The position numbers and the translations under genes are program-made. A stretch of DNA of 64,000 nucleotides from Neisseria dentiae (lineage in GTDB: Bacteria > Pseudomonadota > Gammaproteobacteria > Burkholderiales > Neisseriaceae), in NCBI RefSeq assembly GCF_024580525.1, contig NZ_JANIKQ010000011.1:38378-102377 (forward strand). Direction: 5' to 3'. The notes beneath the pieces were generated by a model. The model had not been told where the DNA came from, did not search any database, and saw only the letters and a list, made by a program, of their open reading frames with translations. Every line of letters begins with the position of its first letter. The stretch's first letter is position 1. Positions 1 through 8,537 of this stretch are shown here, one piece after another.

Positions 1-1
1 A

Positions 2-244
2 CTGCATACGCTGAGATATGAGCCGGAACAATCTGAATGGTATTCCGAACAAAAATATGCCTATTCCGATTTTGAAGAAATTGGCCATTTCAAATATATA
101 GGCACCCAACCTTATACTGTATATAACCGCGAGATTAAATTCAGAATACCGGCCAATACACGTGCATTTTTTTCCATTCAAGAATTTTATCCAAAAGGAA
201 AAAATGTAATCTTGGAAGCAGAGATCAATAAGGTTGATAAATGA
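2..244 (+). CDS. C-terminal part of an unrecognised protein (truncated by window edge)
   Basis: An open frame runs from the window edge to a TGA at 242-244, giving about 80 residues that end in ILEAEINKVDK. Its stop overlaps the next start in an ATGA arrangement, so the two genes are probably translationally coupled and belong to the same capsule-region operon. The visible part is rich in Tyr, Phe, Glu and Lys and has more AT-rich codons than the genes after kpsC. I recognise no motif, and there is no membrane segment in the visible part. Function unknown. Confidence 0.6.
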   Translation: MHTLRYEPEQSEWYSEQKYAYSDFEEIGHFKYIGTQPYTVYNREIKFRIPANTRAFFSIQEFYPKGKNVILEAEINKVDK

Positions 245-1221
245 AGATCTACCTGATCAGCGACACATTAACCCAAACATCTCTACAGGGTGAAAATACG
301 GCAATAAAGAGCAGTTGGTTTTCTCTCAATAAAAACCATAATGCAATCTTATTGGTCGAGTCCGCCTGGAGCGGCTATAAAAACCGCTGGAAATTCAAAA
401 TCGCCTCCTATCCCGACCACCCCAAACGTACCAACGAAAAACTGGTGCGTTTGGTTCAGGCCGCAAAAGATAAGGGGATTCCCACCGTTTTTTGGAATAA
501 AGAAGATTCGGTTCATTTCGACCGCTTTATCGATTCTGCCAAACATTTCGACCATATTTTTACTGTGGATGAAAATTGTGTGGAGTGGTATCGGGCGGTT
601 GTGCCTGCTTCAACCACGGTTGATGTGGCGATGTTTCCCGTCCAGCCCCGTATTCATAACTATCAAGGGTTTAACTTCCGGCAATTGGAGGCGAATTTTG
701 TCGGCAGTTTCAGCAGGCATATCCACGGCAAACGCCGCGAACGTCAGGAAATGTTGTTTTCTGCGGCTTTGAAGGTGGGTTTGCCGGTTACGGTTTTCGA
801 CCGCAATTCAGACAGAAAATCAAGCAACTACCGTTATCCAGGGCAGGAATTCGGCCTGAAAATTATGCCGGCTTTAGATTATGCGCAAACCGCCGATATC
901 TACCGCCATTTTGCAGTGTCGCTGAATGTAAACACGATTGAAGATTCGCCCACTATGTTTTCACGGCGGGTGGTGGAAATTTTGGCCTGCGGCGGCATTT
1001 TGGTTTCCACTCCCGGCATGGCGATGGATAGGTTGTTTAAAGATTATTGCCATATCGTAAACAATGAAGATGAAGCTGTGGCTTTGTTTGAACGTTTGAA
1101 GCACGGGCCGTCTGAAAATGATTTGGAAATGGCCAAAGCGGGGGCGGATTTTGTTTTGAACAACTTCACCTGGCAGAAATTTTTAGAAAAAATACAATCT
1201 GTTATTGCTGCGACAAAATAA
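241..1221 (+). CDS. CgeB/GT4-like glycosyltransferase of the capsule region
   Basis: A 326-residue soluble protein. The C-terminal third carries the pattern of the Glyco_trans_1_2 type fold: an SPTMFSRRVVEILACGG segment (about residues 236-252), followed by a P-G-x-A-M-D/R-L-F stretch and an acidic strand, where Glu and the Gly pair usually contact the nucleotide sugar. The N-terminal half has the Rossmann-like opening KIYLISDTL and a DxVHFDRF/DHIFTVDE pattern seen in CgeB-like proteins. It overlaps the upstream gene by 4 bp and ends one base before the kpsC ATG, so it is co-transcribed with capsule genes. The likely role is transfer of a sugar during capsular or related surface polysaccharide synthesis; donor and acceptor cannot be told. 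Confidence 0.7.
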   Translation: MKIYLISDTLTQTSLQGENTAIKSSWFSLNKNHNAILLVESAWSGYKNRWKFKIASYPDHPKRTNEKLVRLVQAAKDKGIPTVFWNKEDSVHFDRFIDSAKHFDHIFTVDENCVEWYRAVVPASTTVDVAMFPVQPRIHNYQGFNFRQLEANFVGSFSRHIHGKRRERQEMLFSAALKVGLPVTVFDRNSDRKSSNYRYPGQEFGLKIMPALDYAQTADIYRHFAVSLNVNTIEDSPTMFSRRVVEILACGGILVSTPGMAMDRLFKDYCHIVNNEDEAVALFERLKHGPSENDLEMAKAGADFVLNNFTWQKFLEKIQSVIAATK

Positions 1222-1222
1222 A

Positions 1223-3364
1223 ATGTTTTTTTCAAGCTTCGGGCTGTGGCGCCAACAAAAATCCCTGCATGTTTTCCTTCACCCTGCCAAACAGGTTGAA
1301 GGAAAATTTCTATTGTGGGGCAAGAAACATGCCAAACGGGAATATTGGATACGTTCGTTTTTAAAAAAACCTATTGTGTATCTTGAAGACGGCTTTCTGC
1401 GCTCGCCCGGTTTGGGCGTGGCTGGCTGGCCGCCGTTTTCTATGGTGGCGGATGATTTGGGTATTTATTACGACACCACCCGCCCTTCCCGTTTGGAAGC
1501 GTTGGTTTTGGCGGCGGATCAGATGCCGTCTGAAACTTTGGCCGATGCCGAACAAGCGGCTAAATTAATCGTTGCCCATGGCTTGTCGAAATATAACCAT
1601 GCGCCTGATTTTTCGTGGGATTTGTTTCAGGCCGGGCATTCCGGCACCGCGTGCGTGCCTGAATCTGCGTATGGCAAATTAAACGAAGCAGATACAAAGC
1701 GGGATACTCGGGTCAAGCCCGAGTATGACAAAAATAAATGTCTCAGGCCGTCTGAAAAAGAAACCGTGTTGGTTATCGACCAAACCTACGGCGATATGGC
1801 GGTGAAATTTGGCGGAGCCGACGAGCAAACGTTTGCACAAATGTTTCAGACGGCCTTAGCCGAAAACCCCGATGCCGAAATCTGGGTAAAAACCCACCCC
1901 GATGTGTTGAGCGGTAAAAAGCGCGGCTATCTCACTGATTTGCCGCAAACGGAAAACGTGCACCTGCTGGCAGCCGATGTCAACCCGCTGTCGTTGCTCG
2001 CGCAGGCAGACAAAGTATATTGCGTTACTTCGCAGATGGGCTTCGAGGCTTTGCTGCTGGGCAAGCCGGTGGCGGTGTTCGGGCTGCCGTGGTATGCGGG
2101 CTGGGGGGTTACCGACGACCGCCATGCGGGCGTGAAAACCTTGCGGCAGCAGGGCCGCCGTGCGCCGCGCTCGCTGATGCAGCTTTTTGCGGCCGCCTAT
2201 CTGCAATACAGCCGCTATATCAACCCCAACACGGGCGGAGCGGGTACGGTGTTTGATGTGATCGGTTATCTGGCCGCCGAACGCCGCCGCAACGAAAAAC
2301 TGCGCGGCAATCTTTACTGTGTGGGCATGTCGTTGTGGAAACGGGCGGTGATGAAGCCGTTTTTCAATGTTCCTGCCTGCCGCCTGCATTTTGTTTCGTC
2401 GCTGAAAAAACTGCGTGAAATGCCGCTGCCTGCCGATGCGCGGCTGTTGGTGTGGGGCTACGGTAGACGCGAATTGCTGGATTTTGCCGCCGAGCGCGGC
2501 CTGCCTGTTTTGCATATGGAAGACGGCTTTATCCGCTCGGTGGGCTTAGGCTCGAATCTGGTGCCGCCGCTTTCGCTGGTTTGCGACGATATGGGCATTT
2601 ATTTCAGCGCAGAAAAGCCCTCGCGATTAGAATATATCCTGCAAAACCAAACGTTTACCGAACAGGATTTTCAGACGGCCTCGTTGCTGCAAACCGCGCT
2701 CACCGAAGCCGGCATCAGCAAATACAATGTCGGCGGCGGCGCGCTGGCTATTCCGCCCGATGCGGGCAGGGTGCTGCTGGTGCCCGGCCAGGTTGAAGAC
2801 GATGCCTCGATACGCCACGGCTCGCCCGAAATCCGCAAAAATTTGGATTTATTGAAAAAAGTGCGCGGGCTAAACCCCGATGCCTACATTATTTACAAAC
2901 CGCATCCTGATGTGGTGAGCGGCAACCGCACCGGCCATATTGCCCCCGAAGAGGCCGCACGCTATGCCGACCAAACCGTTACCGAATGCGATATCACTAC
3001 CTGCCTGCAACACGCCCACGAAGTGCATACCCTCACTTCGCTTTCGGGCTTCGAAGCCCTGCTGCGCGGCAAAACCGTGCATTGCTACGGCCTGCCTTTT
3101 TATGCGGGCTGGGGTTTAACGCACGACCACCTGCCAATTCCCCGCCGCACGCGCAAACTGGCCTTGTGGCAGCTGGTGGCGGGCACACTGGTTTATTACC
3201 CCGATTATGTTTGCCCCGAAACCCGCCGTTCGGTTGATGCGCAAACCGCCGTGGACATTCTGCGCCGGCAGAAAGCGCAACGGCAGGGCGGCGCGCCGCT
3301 GAAAAAAAGCTTCGCCGCCAAGCAATGGGGCAAGCTCAAACAGCTTCGCGTGTTAATGAAATAA
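1223..3364 (+). CDS. kpsC: Capsule polysaccharide modification protein KpsC/LipA
   Basis: About 713 residues with two tandem homologous halves, as in KpsC/LipA. Each has an EDGFLRSPGLG or EDGFIRSVGLG motif (starting near 1385 and 2519), a KTHPD or KPHPD motif and a final LLxGKxVxxxGLPxYAGWG block. KpsC family proteins are retaining beta-Kdo transferases that, with KpsS, build the poly-Kdo linker on phosphatidylglycerol for group 2-type capsules, at the cytoplasmic face. A TTG at 1205 gives six more residues, but ATG 1223, one base after the preceding stop, is the better start. Between the two blocks of the first half the gene contains an intergenic-type palindrome (1703-1729) and a DUS (1745-1756), read through in frame as extra residues; see findings. 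Confidence 0.9.
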   Translation: MFFSSFGLWRQQKSLHVFLHPAKQVEGKFLLWGKKHAKREYWIRSFLKKPIVYLEDGFLRSPGLGVAGWPPFSMVADDLGIYYDTTRPSRLEALVLAADQMPSETLADAEQAAKLIVAHGLSKYNHAPDFSWDLFQAGHSGTACVPESAYGKLNEADTKRDTRVKPEYDKNKCLRPSEKETVLVIDQTYGDMAVKFGGADEQTFAQMFQTALAENPDAEIWVKTHPDVLSGKKRGYLTDLPQTENVHLLAADVNPLSLLAQADKVYCVTSQMGFEALLLGKPVAVFGLPWYAGWGVTDDRHAGVKTLRQQGRRAPRSLMQLFAAAYLQYSRYINPNTGGAGTVFDVIGYLAAERRRNEKLRGNLYCVGMSLWKRAVMKPFFNVPACRLHFVSSLKKLREMPLPADARLLVWGYGRRELLDFAAERGLPVLHMEDGFIRSVGLGSNLVPPLSLVCDDMGIYFSAEKPSRLEYILQNQTFTEQDFQTASLLQTALTEAGISKYNVGGGALAIPPDAGRVLLVPGQVEDDASIRHGSPEIRKNLDLLKKVRGLNPDAYIIYKPHPDVVSGNRTGHIAPEEAARYADQTVTECDITTCLQHAHEVHTLTSLSGFEALLRGKTVHCYGLPFYAGWGLTHDHLPIPRRTRKLALWQLVAGTLVYYPDYVCPETRRSVDAQTAVDILRRQKAQRQGGAPLKKSFAAKQWGKLKQLRVLMK
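1703..1729. repeat. Palindromic intergenic-type repeat inside kpsC
   Basis: GATACTCGGG-TCAAG-CCCGAGTATGAC is the same inverted repeat found in intergenic regions across the window (for example 3527-3557, 6509-6539). Here it lies within the kpsC frame, 15 bases before a DUS at 1745-1756, and keeps the frame open. Confidence 0.8.
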
Positions 3365-3656
3365 AATATATATTTATAGTTATTTAACAAACAATAAATC
3401 AGGTAAAATAGCGCCTTGGGAGATTTGCTGCCTTTCGCAGAAACGGCGGCATAAATGGCTGCAATTTTTTTTCAGACGGCCTGAGATGTTTGTAAGTTAT
3501 TGAGGCCGTCTGAAATGTTTATTCTCCGTCATACTCGGGCTTGACCCGAGTATGACGGGAATGAGTATGACGGAAATAAGCATTCAGGCCGTCTGAAAAC
3601 ACCGCATACCAAGCGCGCAAACACCGTTCACGTATTCACAACAATAAACAAACCGC
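3365..3656. other. kpsC-kpsS intergenic region with DUS pair and palindrome
   Basis: No credible gene. It holds an outward-facing DUS pair (TTCAGACGGCCT 3471-3482 and AGGCCGTCTGAA 3503-3514) that can form a hairpin, and a 31-bp palindrome with arms CGTCATACTCGGG and CCCGAGTATGACG at 3527-3557, followed by another DUS near 3586. The first part (3365-3410) is AT-rich with no T-tract terminator. Confidence 0.6.
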
Positions 3657-4913
3657 ATGGAAAACACGTTTATTCCCAGCTCGCTGGAAGAGCTGGTCGG
3701 CAAAAATTCGCGCATCTTGCTGTTGCAGGGGCCGATCGGGCCGTTTTTCAAAACATTCTCGCAATGGCTTGTCGAGCATCATCACAAAACCGTTTTTAAA
3801 TTGAATTTTAACTACGGCGACGAAACGTTTTACCCGCTGCATATCCCCCGCACCTTTGCCTATCGCGACACTTATCAGGCATTTCCCGCCTTTTTGGCAT
3901 CATTCGTGCAGGAAAACCTTATCGATGCCGTTGTGTGCTTCGGCGATTCCCGCCCCTACCACATCGCCGCCAAACAGGTGGCCGAAGATTACGGCCTGAA
4001 TTTCTGGGCGTTTGAAGAAGGCTATTTCCGCCCGTTTTATATCACGCTGGAACAAAACGGCGTAAACGCTTTTTCGCCGCTGCCGCGCGATGCCGCCTTT
4101 TTTCAGACGGCCTTTCCGAAACTGCGGCAGCAGGAATACAGCGAACCGCCCGCCGTGCCCGGCGGCTTTCTGCCCATGGCCAAATGCGCGGTGTGTTATT
4201 ACGCCGCAGCCAACCGCCACCGCAACCGCTATCCCCACTATATCCACCACCGCATCAACAGCCTCACACACTACATCGGCGCTTGGGCGCGCTCCGGCAT
4301 CAAACGTGCCGTTTATATGCTGCAAGACCACAACTTCGGCCGCGAAGTGGAAAGCGGCAAATACGGCCGGTTTTATATTCTGCCGCTGCAAGTGTTTAAC
4401 GACAGCCAAGTGCGCATACACAGCGATTTTTCGTCGGTGCAAAACTTTTTGCTGCATATTCTCACTTCGTTTGCCGCCCACGCGCCCGACGATACCAACC
4501 TGATTGTGAAACACCACCCGATGGACAGGGGCTTTACCGACTACCGCAAAGACATCAACCGCTTTCTCCAACAACACCCCAAGCTCAAAGGGCGTATTTT
4601 TTATGTGCATGACGCACCGCTGCCCGTTTTCCTGCGCTACGGCGCCGGCATGGTTACGCTCAACAGCACCAGCGGCCTCTCTGCGCTGATTCACGGAATG
4701 CCGGTTAAAATCATCGGCCGCGCCAGCTACGATATTCCCGGCATCACCTTTCAGGGCAGCTTGGCCGAGTTTTGGAAACACCCTGTGCCGCCCGACGAAG
4801 GTTTGTTTCATGCCTACCGTATGTATCACATCAACACCACCCAGATTAACGGCAGTTTTTACAGCGAAGTGCGCTTTCCCGAAATCGGCGGCGGCGGAAC
4901 ACCCGCACCGTAA
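3657..4913 (+). CDS. kpsS: Capsule polysaccharide modification protein KpsS/LipB
   Basis: 418 residues, about the usual KpsS/LipB length. Family landmarks: an LLLQGPIGPFF start, FEEGYFRP (about residue 121), an IVKHHPMDRG motif, and LNSTSGLSALIHGMPVKIIG near residue 340, corresponding to the KxHP and SxxGxEALxxGxPV blocks of the Kdo-transferase superfamily. KpsS adds the first Kdo to phosphatidylglycerol; KpsC extends it. It is separated from kpsC by 292 bp of repeat-rich DNA rather than being tightly linked, so it may have its own promoter, though no convincing one is visible. A DUS lies within the gene at about 4103. Confidence 0.9.
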   Translation: MENTFIPSSLEELVGKNSRILLLQGPIGPFFKTFSQWLVEHHHKTVFKLNFNYGDETFYPLHIPRTFAYRDTYQAFPAFLASFVQENLIDAVVCFGDSRPYHIAAKQVAEDYGLNFWAFEEGYFRPFYITLEQNGVNAFSPLPRDAAFFQTAFPKLRQQEYSEPPAVPGGFLPMAKCAVCYYAAANRHRNRYPHYIHHRINSLTHYIGAWARSGIKRAVYMLQDHNFGREVESGKYGRFYILPLQVFNDSQVRIHSDFSSVQNFLLHILTSFAAHAPDDTNLIVKHHPMDRGFTDYRKDINRFLQQHPKLKGRIFYVHDAPLPVFLRYGAGMVTLNSTSGLSALIHGMPVKIIGRASYDIPGITFQGSLAEFWKHPVPPDEGLFHAYRMYHINTTQINGSFYSEVRFPEIGGGGTPAP

Positions 4914-4998
4914 GTTATTTCTTCTTTACAAAATACCGGTAACAGCCGCACAATCCGCAATCGGTGTAGTTTAGGCCGTCTGAAATACCAGATTTTCA

Positions 4999-5027
4999 TC
5001 ATACTCAGGCCAGGCACGAGTATGACG
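4999..5027. repeat. Degenerate copy of the CGTCATACTCGGG palindrome
   Basis: TCATACTCAGGCC-AGGCACGAGTATGACG matches the window-wide palindromic repeat with a few changes. It lies between kpsS and the DMT permease, with a DUS on each side (near 4973 and 5079). Confidence 0.6.
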
Positions 5028-5147
5028 CAGTTTTGAATTTTTTAGATGCCCGAAGCATCCAAGCGCCGTTTGGGCATTTCAGACGGCCTAAACCCGCCGC
5101 TTTCAAACCACCATAAGATTCTGCCTTAACCTTACCCTTTTTAATAC

Positions 5148-6041
5148 ATGGTTTCCCCTGCTCCCGCTTCCCCGGACCGGCTCGGCTCAGGCTGGATGAT
5201 TATCGCCGCCGTCGGCTTCACCCTGATGAATTTCTGGGTGAAAGCCGCTGCGCAAACCTTCGGTTTCGGCGCAGGCGAGCTGGTTTTCTGGCGCATGGGC
5301 TTTGCCGCGCTGTTTCTCGGCATCACCGCCAAAATGCAAGGCAAAACCTTTGCCACGCCGCATTGGCGCGCACACTTAAACCGCAGCGTTTCCGGCACAC
5401 TGGGCATGTTTTGCATTTTCTATGCCGTGATGCACCTGCCGCTGGCAACCGGCGTAACGCTGGGCTACACCTCTTCGATTTTTTTGGCGGTGTTATCGTT
5501 TGTGGTGTTGAAAGAACGGGTGTCGGCCTACACGCTGGCGGTGTTGCTGCTGGGCTTCGGCGGCGTGGTGCTGTTGCTCAACCCCTCTTTCCGAAGCGGG
5601 CAGGAGCTGGCCGCTTTAGTGGGTTTGTGCGGCGGCCTGCTCGCCGGTTGGGCCTATTTGCAGGTACGCGAACTTTCGCTCTTGGGCGAGCCGGGCTGGC
5701 GGGTGGTGTTTTACCTTTCGCTGGTGGGCATGGCCTTATCGGCGGTGTGGGCAAGCCTTACCGGCTGGCACCCGCTAACCGCCGCCGCCCTGCCCTATCT
5801 GATCGGCATCGGCGCTTCGGCGCTGGTGGCCCAACTGTGCCTGACCCGTGCCTACAAGGTCGGCAACAAATTTACCGTGGCCTCGCTTTCCTATTTAACA
5901 GTGGTGTTTTCGTCGCTGGCCGGCGTTTGGTTTTTGGGCGACAAAATCAGCTGGCAGGAAGCGCTGGGAATGGGTATTATTGTGGCAAGCGGTATTTTAA
6001 GCAGCATGAAGCCGTCGTGGTGGCGGCGAAAATCCCCATAA
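5148..6041 (+). CDS. EamA/DMT-superfamily permease
   Basis: 297 residues with about ten hydrophobic segments in two EamA repeats; the second begins near residue 150 (LVGLCGGLLAGWAYLQVRELS). Typical DMT features include GxxFxLMNFWVKAA at the first helix and YTSSIFLAVLSFVVLKERVS at the end of the first repeat, matched by SYLTVVFSSLAGVWFLGDKIS in the second. This family exports metabolites or drugs from the cytoplasm; the substrate cannot be inferred. The next gene starts 18 bases downstream after a TAAGGAG ribosome-binding site, so the two are probably co-transcribed. Confidence 0.85.
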   Translation: MVSPAPASPDRLGSGWMIIAAVGFTLMNFWVKAAAQTFGFGAGELVFWRMGFAALFLGITAKMQGKTFATPHWRAHLNRSVSGTLGMFCIFYAVMHLPLATGVTLGYTSSIFLAVLSFVVLKERVSAYTLAVLLLGFGGVVLLLNPSFRSGQELAALVGLCGGLLAGWAYLQVRELSLLGEPGWRVVFYLSLVGMALSAVWASLTGWHPLTAAALPYLIGIGASALVAQLCLTRAYKVGNKFTVASLSYLTVVFSSLAGVWFLGDKISWQEALGMGIIVASGILSSMKPSWWRRKSP

Positions 6042-6058
6042 CACTAAGGAGTGTCATC

Positions 6059-6415
6059 ATGATTTCCATCAGAGAGCAGGCCTACGGTTTGAATGTGGCG
6101 CTGTATAACGAATTTACGCTGGAAGATTTCTACGAATTCGAGCGCGCCGCTTTGGAATGCACACAGAAAGTCCACCGCCCCGATATGCTGCTTGATTTAA
6201 CCATGCTGAAAGATTTCACCATCGATATGGCGGTGGAACAGCTCAAATTCATGCGCGAACACGAAAACGATTTCGGCCGCATCGCCATCGTGGTTGACGA
6301 TGTTTGGATCAAACTCGGCACCCGTCTCTCCAGCCTGATCACCCAGCAGCACCCGAAATATTTCGATGATGCCGCATCCGCACAGGCTTGGTTGCAGGAA
6401 GCGCAACCGGCATAA
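6059..6415 (+). CDS. Small SpoIIAA/STAS-like protein
   Basis: 118 residues starting at ATG 6059 with a strong TAAGGAG upstream. The pattern of alternating strands and helices, with PDMLLDLTMLKDFT in the middle and GRIAIVVDDVWIKLGTRLS after it, resembles the SpoIIAA-like (STAS-fold) family of small cytoplasmic proteins, whose function is mostly unknown. No signal peptide or membrane segment. It follows the permease by 18 bases and ends before a DUS-pair terminator, so the two form an operon. The family call rests on overall pattern only. Confidence 0.65.
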   Translation: MISIREQAYGLNVALYNEFTLEDFYEFERAALECTQKVHRPDMLLDLTMLKDFTIDMAVEQLKFMREHENDFGRIAIVVDDVWIKLGTRLSSLITQQHPKYFDDAASAQAWLQEAQPA

Positions 6416-6433
6416 CCCGCCTTCAAAAACAAC

Positions 6434-6477
6434 AGGCCGTCTGAAACACCGGATTATGGTTTCAGACGGCCTTTTTA
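6434..6477 (+). terminator. DUS-pair terminator
   Basis: AGGCCGTCTGAA (6434-6445) and its inverse TTCAGACGGCCT (6461-6472) form a 12-bp stem followed by TTTTT. It ends the DMT permease operon. Confidence 0.8.
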
Positions 6478-6508
6478 TAGCAAAACTACTTGCTTAGTAA
6501 CCCCGCTC

Positions 6509-6539
6509 CGTCATACTCGGGCTTGACCCGAGTATGACG
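6509..6539. repeat. CGTCATACTCGGG palindrome
   Basis: A near-perfect 31-bp inverted repeat (CGTCATACTCGGG, centre CTTGA, CCCGAGTATGACG) between the terminator and rpfF. Confidence 0.8.
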
Positions 6540-6663
6540 TGCGTACTTTTTCTTAAACTGCTTTACCATAATGCCCTGCAAGATAGGCCGGAACTTTTGC
6601 CGTTACGAAACATCAGTAACTGTTAGGCAGGCCATTATGGCCGTCAAAAACAAAGGAAACCGT

Positions 6664-7488
6664 ATGGATAAAACTTACCCGCACCTTCAGGTTGCGTATG
6701 ACCCGCAACACAAAGCCGCCTGGGTGGCGATGGCGGCGCAACCCGTGCCGTGCTTCACGCAAACGCTGCTGCACAGCCTGCTGGCGTATTTCGGCGACGT
6801 ACGTGCCGAAATCGATGCAGGCGGCCGCGAATACCGCTATATCGTCGGCACTTCCGGCGTGCCGGGCGTGTATAACCTCGGCGGCGATTTACGGCTGTTC
6901 GCACAGGCGATCGTGCGCCGCGACCGCGACACCCTGATGGCCTATGCCGCCGACTGCATCAAAGTATTATACGAAGTGATGACCCATCTTAGCCGCGAGC
7001 TGACCACCATCAATCTGGTTGAGGGCGACGCGCTGGGCGGCGGTTTCGAGGGCGCGCTGGCAGGCAACGTGCTAATAGCCGAAAAAGGTGTGCGCATGGG
7101 GCTGCCCGAAGTGCTGTTCAACCTTTTTCCCGGCATGGGGGCTTATTCCATGCTGTCACGCAAAGCGGGCGGCAGCGTAGCCGAAAAAATGATGATGGGC
7201 GGTGAAATCTATACTGCCGAGCAACTTTACGAAATGGGCGTGGTGGACATTCTGGCCGAAAAAGGCGAAGGGCGGCAGGAAGTGCTGCGCTATATCGAAC
7301 GTGCCGAAAAATCACCCAACAGCTACCGCGCCATGCGCCGGGTGAAAGATTACTGCAACCCCGTTTCCTATCAGGAGCTGTTAGACATTACCACCATCTG
7401 GGTCGATGCCGCACTCAACCTGACCGAGCGCGATTTACAGGTTATGTCGCACCTGCTGCACAAACAGGGCAATAAATTCGCCGGATAA
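6664..7488 (+). CDS. rpfF: RpfF-type diffusible signal factor synthase (crotonase fold)
   Basis: 274 residues of the crotonase superfamily that match the DSF synthase RpfF beyond the general fold. VYNLGGDLRLFAQ (about 69-81), EGDALGGGFEGAL (120-132), GLPEVLFNLFPGMGAYS (146-162) and ITTIWVDAALNL near the C-terminus follow RpfF in order. The two catalytic glutamates of RpfF (Glu141 and Glu161 in Xanthomonas) correspond to Glu129 and Glu149 here, with the same spacing of 20. RpfF makes cis-2-unsaturated fatty acid signals from acyl-ACP through thioesterase and dehydratase steps. ATG 6664 was chosen because AAAGGA lies just upstream; an upstream in-frame start at 6571 has no such site. No rpfC, rpfG or other sensor gene is visible nearby, so the receptor, if any, lies elsewhere. 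Confidence 0.85.
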   Translation: MDKTYPHLQVAYDPQHKAAWVAMAAQPVPCFTQTLLHSLLAYFGDVRAEIDAGGREYRYIVGTSGVPGVYNLGGDLRLFAQAIVRRDRDTLMAYAADCIKVLYEVMTHLSRELTTINLVEGDALGGGFEGALAGNVLIAEKGVRMGLPEVLFNLFPGMGAYSMLSRKAGGSVAEKMMMGGEIYTAEQLYEMGVVDILAEKGEGRQEVLRYIERAEKSPNSYRAMRRVKDYCNPVSYQELLDITTIWVDAALNLTERDLQVMSHLLHKQGNKFAG

Positions 7489-7518
7489 TGCACCGCTTGA
7501 AACCTTTACAGAGACCCC

Positions 7519-7661
7519 GAGACCTTTGCAAAACCCCCATCTGCGGCGCATTTCTGCGTTGTGCGCTGCTCACTCGCTTGCCTAACTTCATGTTATGTCT
7601 GCGCTCGCTGCGCTGCTACGCCTTGAACTGCATCCACATCTGGAGGTTTTGCAAAGGTCTC
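7519..7661. repeat. 143-bp MITE-like element with GAGACCTTTGCAAAA ends
   Basis: Bounded by the perfect inverted repeat GAGACCTTTGCAAAA / TTTTGCAAAGGTCTC. The inner sequence is the reverse complement, with about 10-15 percent differences, of 14237-14378, and a decayed copy sits at 32514-32643. It has no coding capacity. The ends resemble those I recall for IS1106-like IS5-family elements of Neisseria, so it is probably a non-autonomous derivative; that link is from memory. Confidence 0.75.
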
Positions 7662-8490
7662 AGGTGTAGGAAAAGGTCGGGTTGTTTACACAACAGGTTG
7701 AGAATGAAGCCTGTAAAACCTCAAAAGGGGTGTCGCCTTTCAGGCTCTTGTGGGGCTTGACGGTGTTATAAAAGTTAACAAAACGACATAACTCTTTTTG
7801 CCGGTGTGCCGAATCCTTAAACGGATGCTTGTCATGCCGCATTTCCATTAAGGTACGGATAACCCGCTCGGCTTTACCATTGGTTTGCGGCCGGGCAACA
7901 CGGGTGAATTTTTGGCTTATGTTGTTTTGCACACAGGCAATGCCAAACGGGTGCCCCGCATTGCCGCGATATTCGACACCGTTGTCGGAATAGGCGCATT
8001 CGATGGTATAGGGACAACAATCTGTCACATCGCGCAAAAGAAATTTGGCTGCGCCGGCTGCTGTACGGTCCGGCAATATTGCAGCATACGGCTCACGGGA
8101 AAAATCATCAATGGCAACAAACAGATAATCCCGAGGGTCGGTTGCTTTTTGGTTTTGTAGCAAAGGCAGCCGTTTGGTATCGAAATGAACCATTTCGCCG
8201 GGATAGGATTTGTTGTAACGCTTTGCCTGTTTTTTGAGTTTCTCTTCGATTTCCCGCTCAACTTTAGCCAGGCGTTTCATGCCGTATTTGGCTTGTTTAA
8301 AGCGGTTGTTGGTGCTTTTTTGCGGGGTGGGCAGCCGCAACCGGGCAGCTTTGAGTATGCGGTAAATCGTTACTCTGCTGACACGGTATTGTTGTGCCAA
8401 CGAAGTTACACTGATTTTGTCTTGTGTATAAGCGCGCCAAATGGCCTGGCGGTTATGCGGGGTTAGCCGGGTATTTTTATGGATGTTCAT
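7660..8490 (-). CDS. IS481-family transposase
   Basis: 276 residues from ATG 8490. It has an N-terminal HTH (SVTSLAQQYRVSRVTIYRIL, about 24-43) and an rve/DDE core: VHFDTKRLPLL with the first Asp, IECAYSDNGVEYRG with the second, and RPQTNGKAERVIRTLME with the Glu; the C-terminus has YNTVKPHKSLKGDTPFEVL. These are IS481-type signatures. Compared with the copy at the window end it lacks two bases near 7701, which shifts the last about 20 codons. The frame then runs off the end of the element and stops at a TGA supplied by flanking DNA (7660-7662). The catalytic core is intact, so it may still be active. Confidence 0.85.
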   Translation of the reverse strand: MNIHKNTRLTPHNRQAIWRAYTQDKISVTSLAQQYRVSRVTIYRILKAARLRLPTPQKSTNNRFKQAKYGMKRLAKVEREIEEKLKKQAKRYNKSYPGEMVHFDTKRLPLLQNQKATDPRDYLFVAIDDFSREPYAAILPDRTAAGAAKFLLRDVTDCCPYTIECAYSDNGVEYRGNAGHPFGIACVQNNISQKFTRVARPQTNGKAERVIRTLMEMRHDKHPFKDSAHRQKELCRFVNFYNTVKPHKSLKGDTPFEVLQASFSTCCVNNPTFSYT

Positions 8491-8537
8491 GCAGTATTGT
8501 CTTTCAAATACTGTAAACAACGCTAGCTTTTCCTACA
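7665..8537 (-). mobile_element. IS481-family insertion sequence, copy 1
   Basis: 873 bp with imperfect inverted ends TGTAGGAAAAGGTCGGGTT and, inverted, TGTAGGAAAAGCTAGCGTT. It is flanked by a perfect 7-bp direct repeat TCTCAGG (7658-7664 and 8538-8544), consistent with a target-site duplication. It landed at the very end of the MITE at 7519-7661. The single gene is on the minus strand. The end carrying the transposase 3-prime part recurs at 63830-64000. Confidence 0.85.

Noticed and set aside
1205..1222. TTG start of kpsC
   Set aside because: ATG 1223 directly follows the upstream stop codon and gives the expected N-terminus.
5363..6058. Long open frame reading into the SpoIIAA-like gene
   Set aside because: The first part is an out-of-frame shadow of the DMT permease; the real gene begins at 6059 with its own ribosome-binding site.
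7660..8537. IS30-family assignment
   Set aside because: The DTKRL and TNGKAERVIRTL motifs, short length and 7-bp duplication fit IS481 better than IS30.
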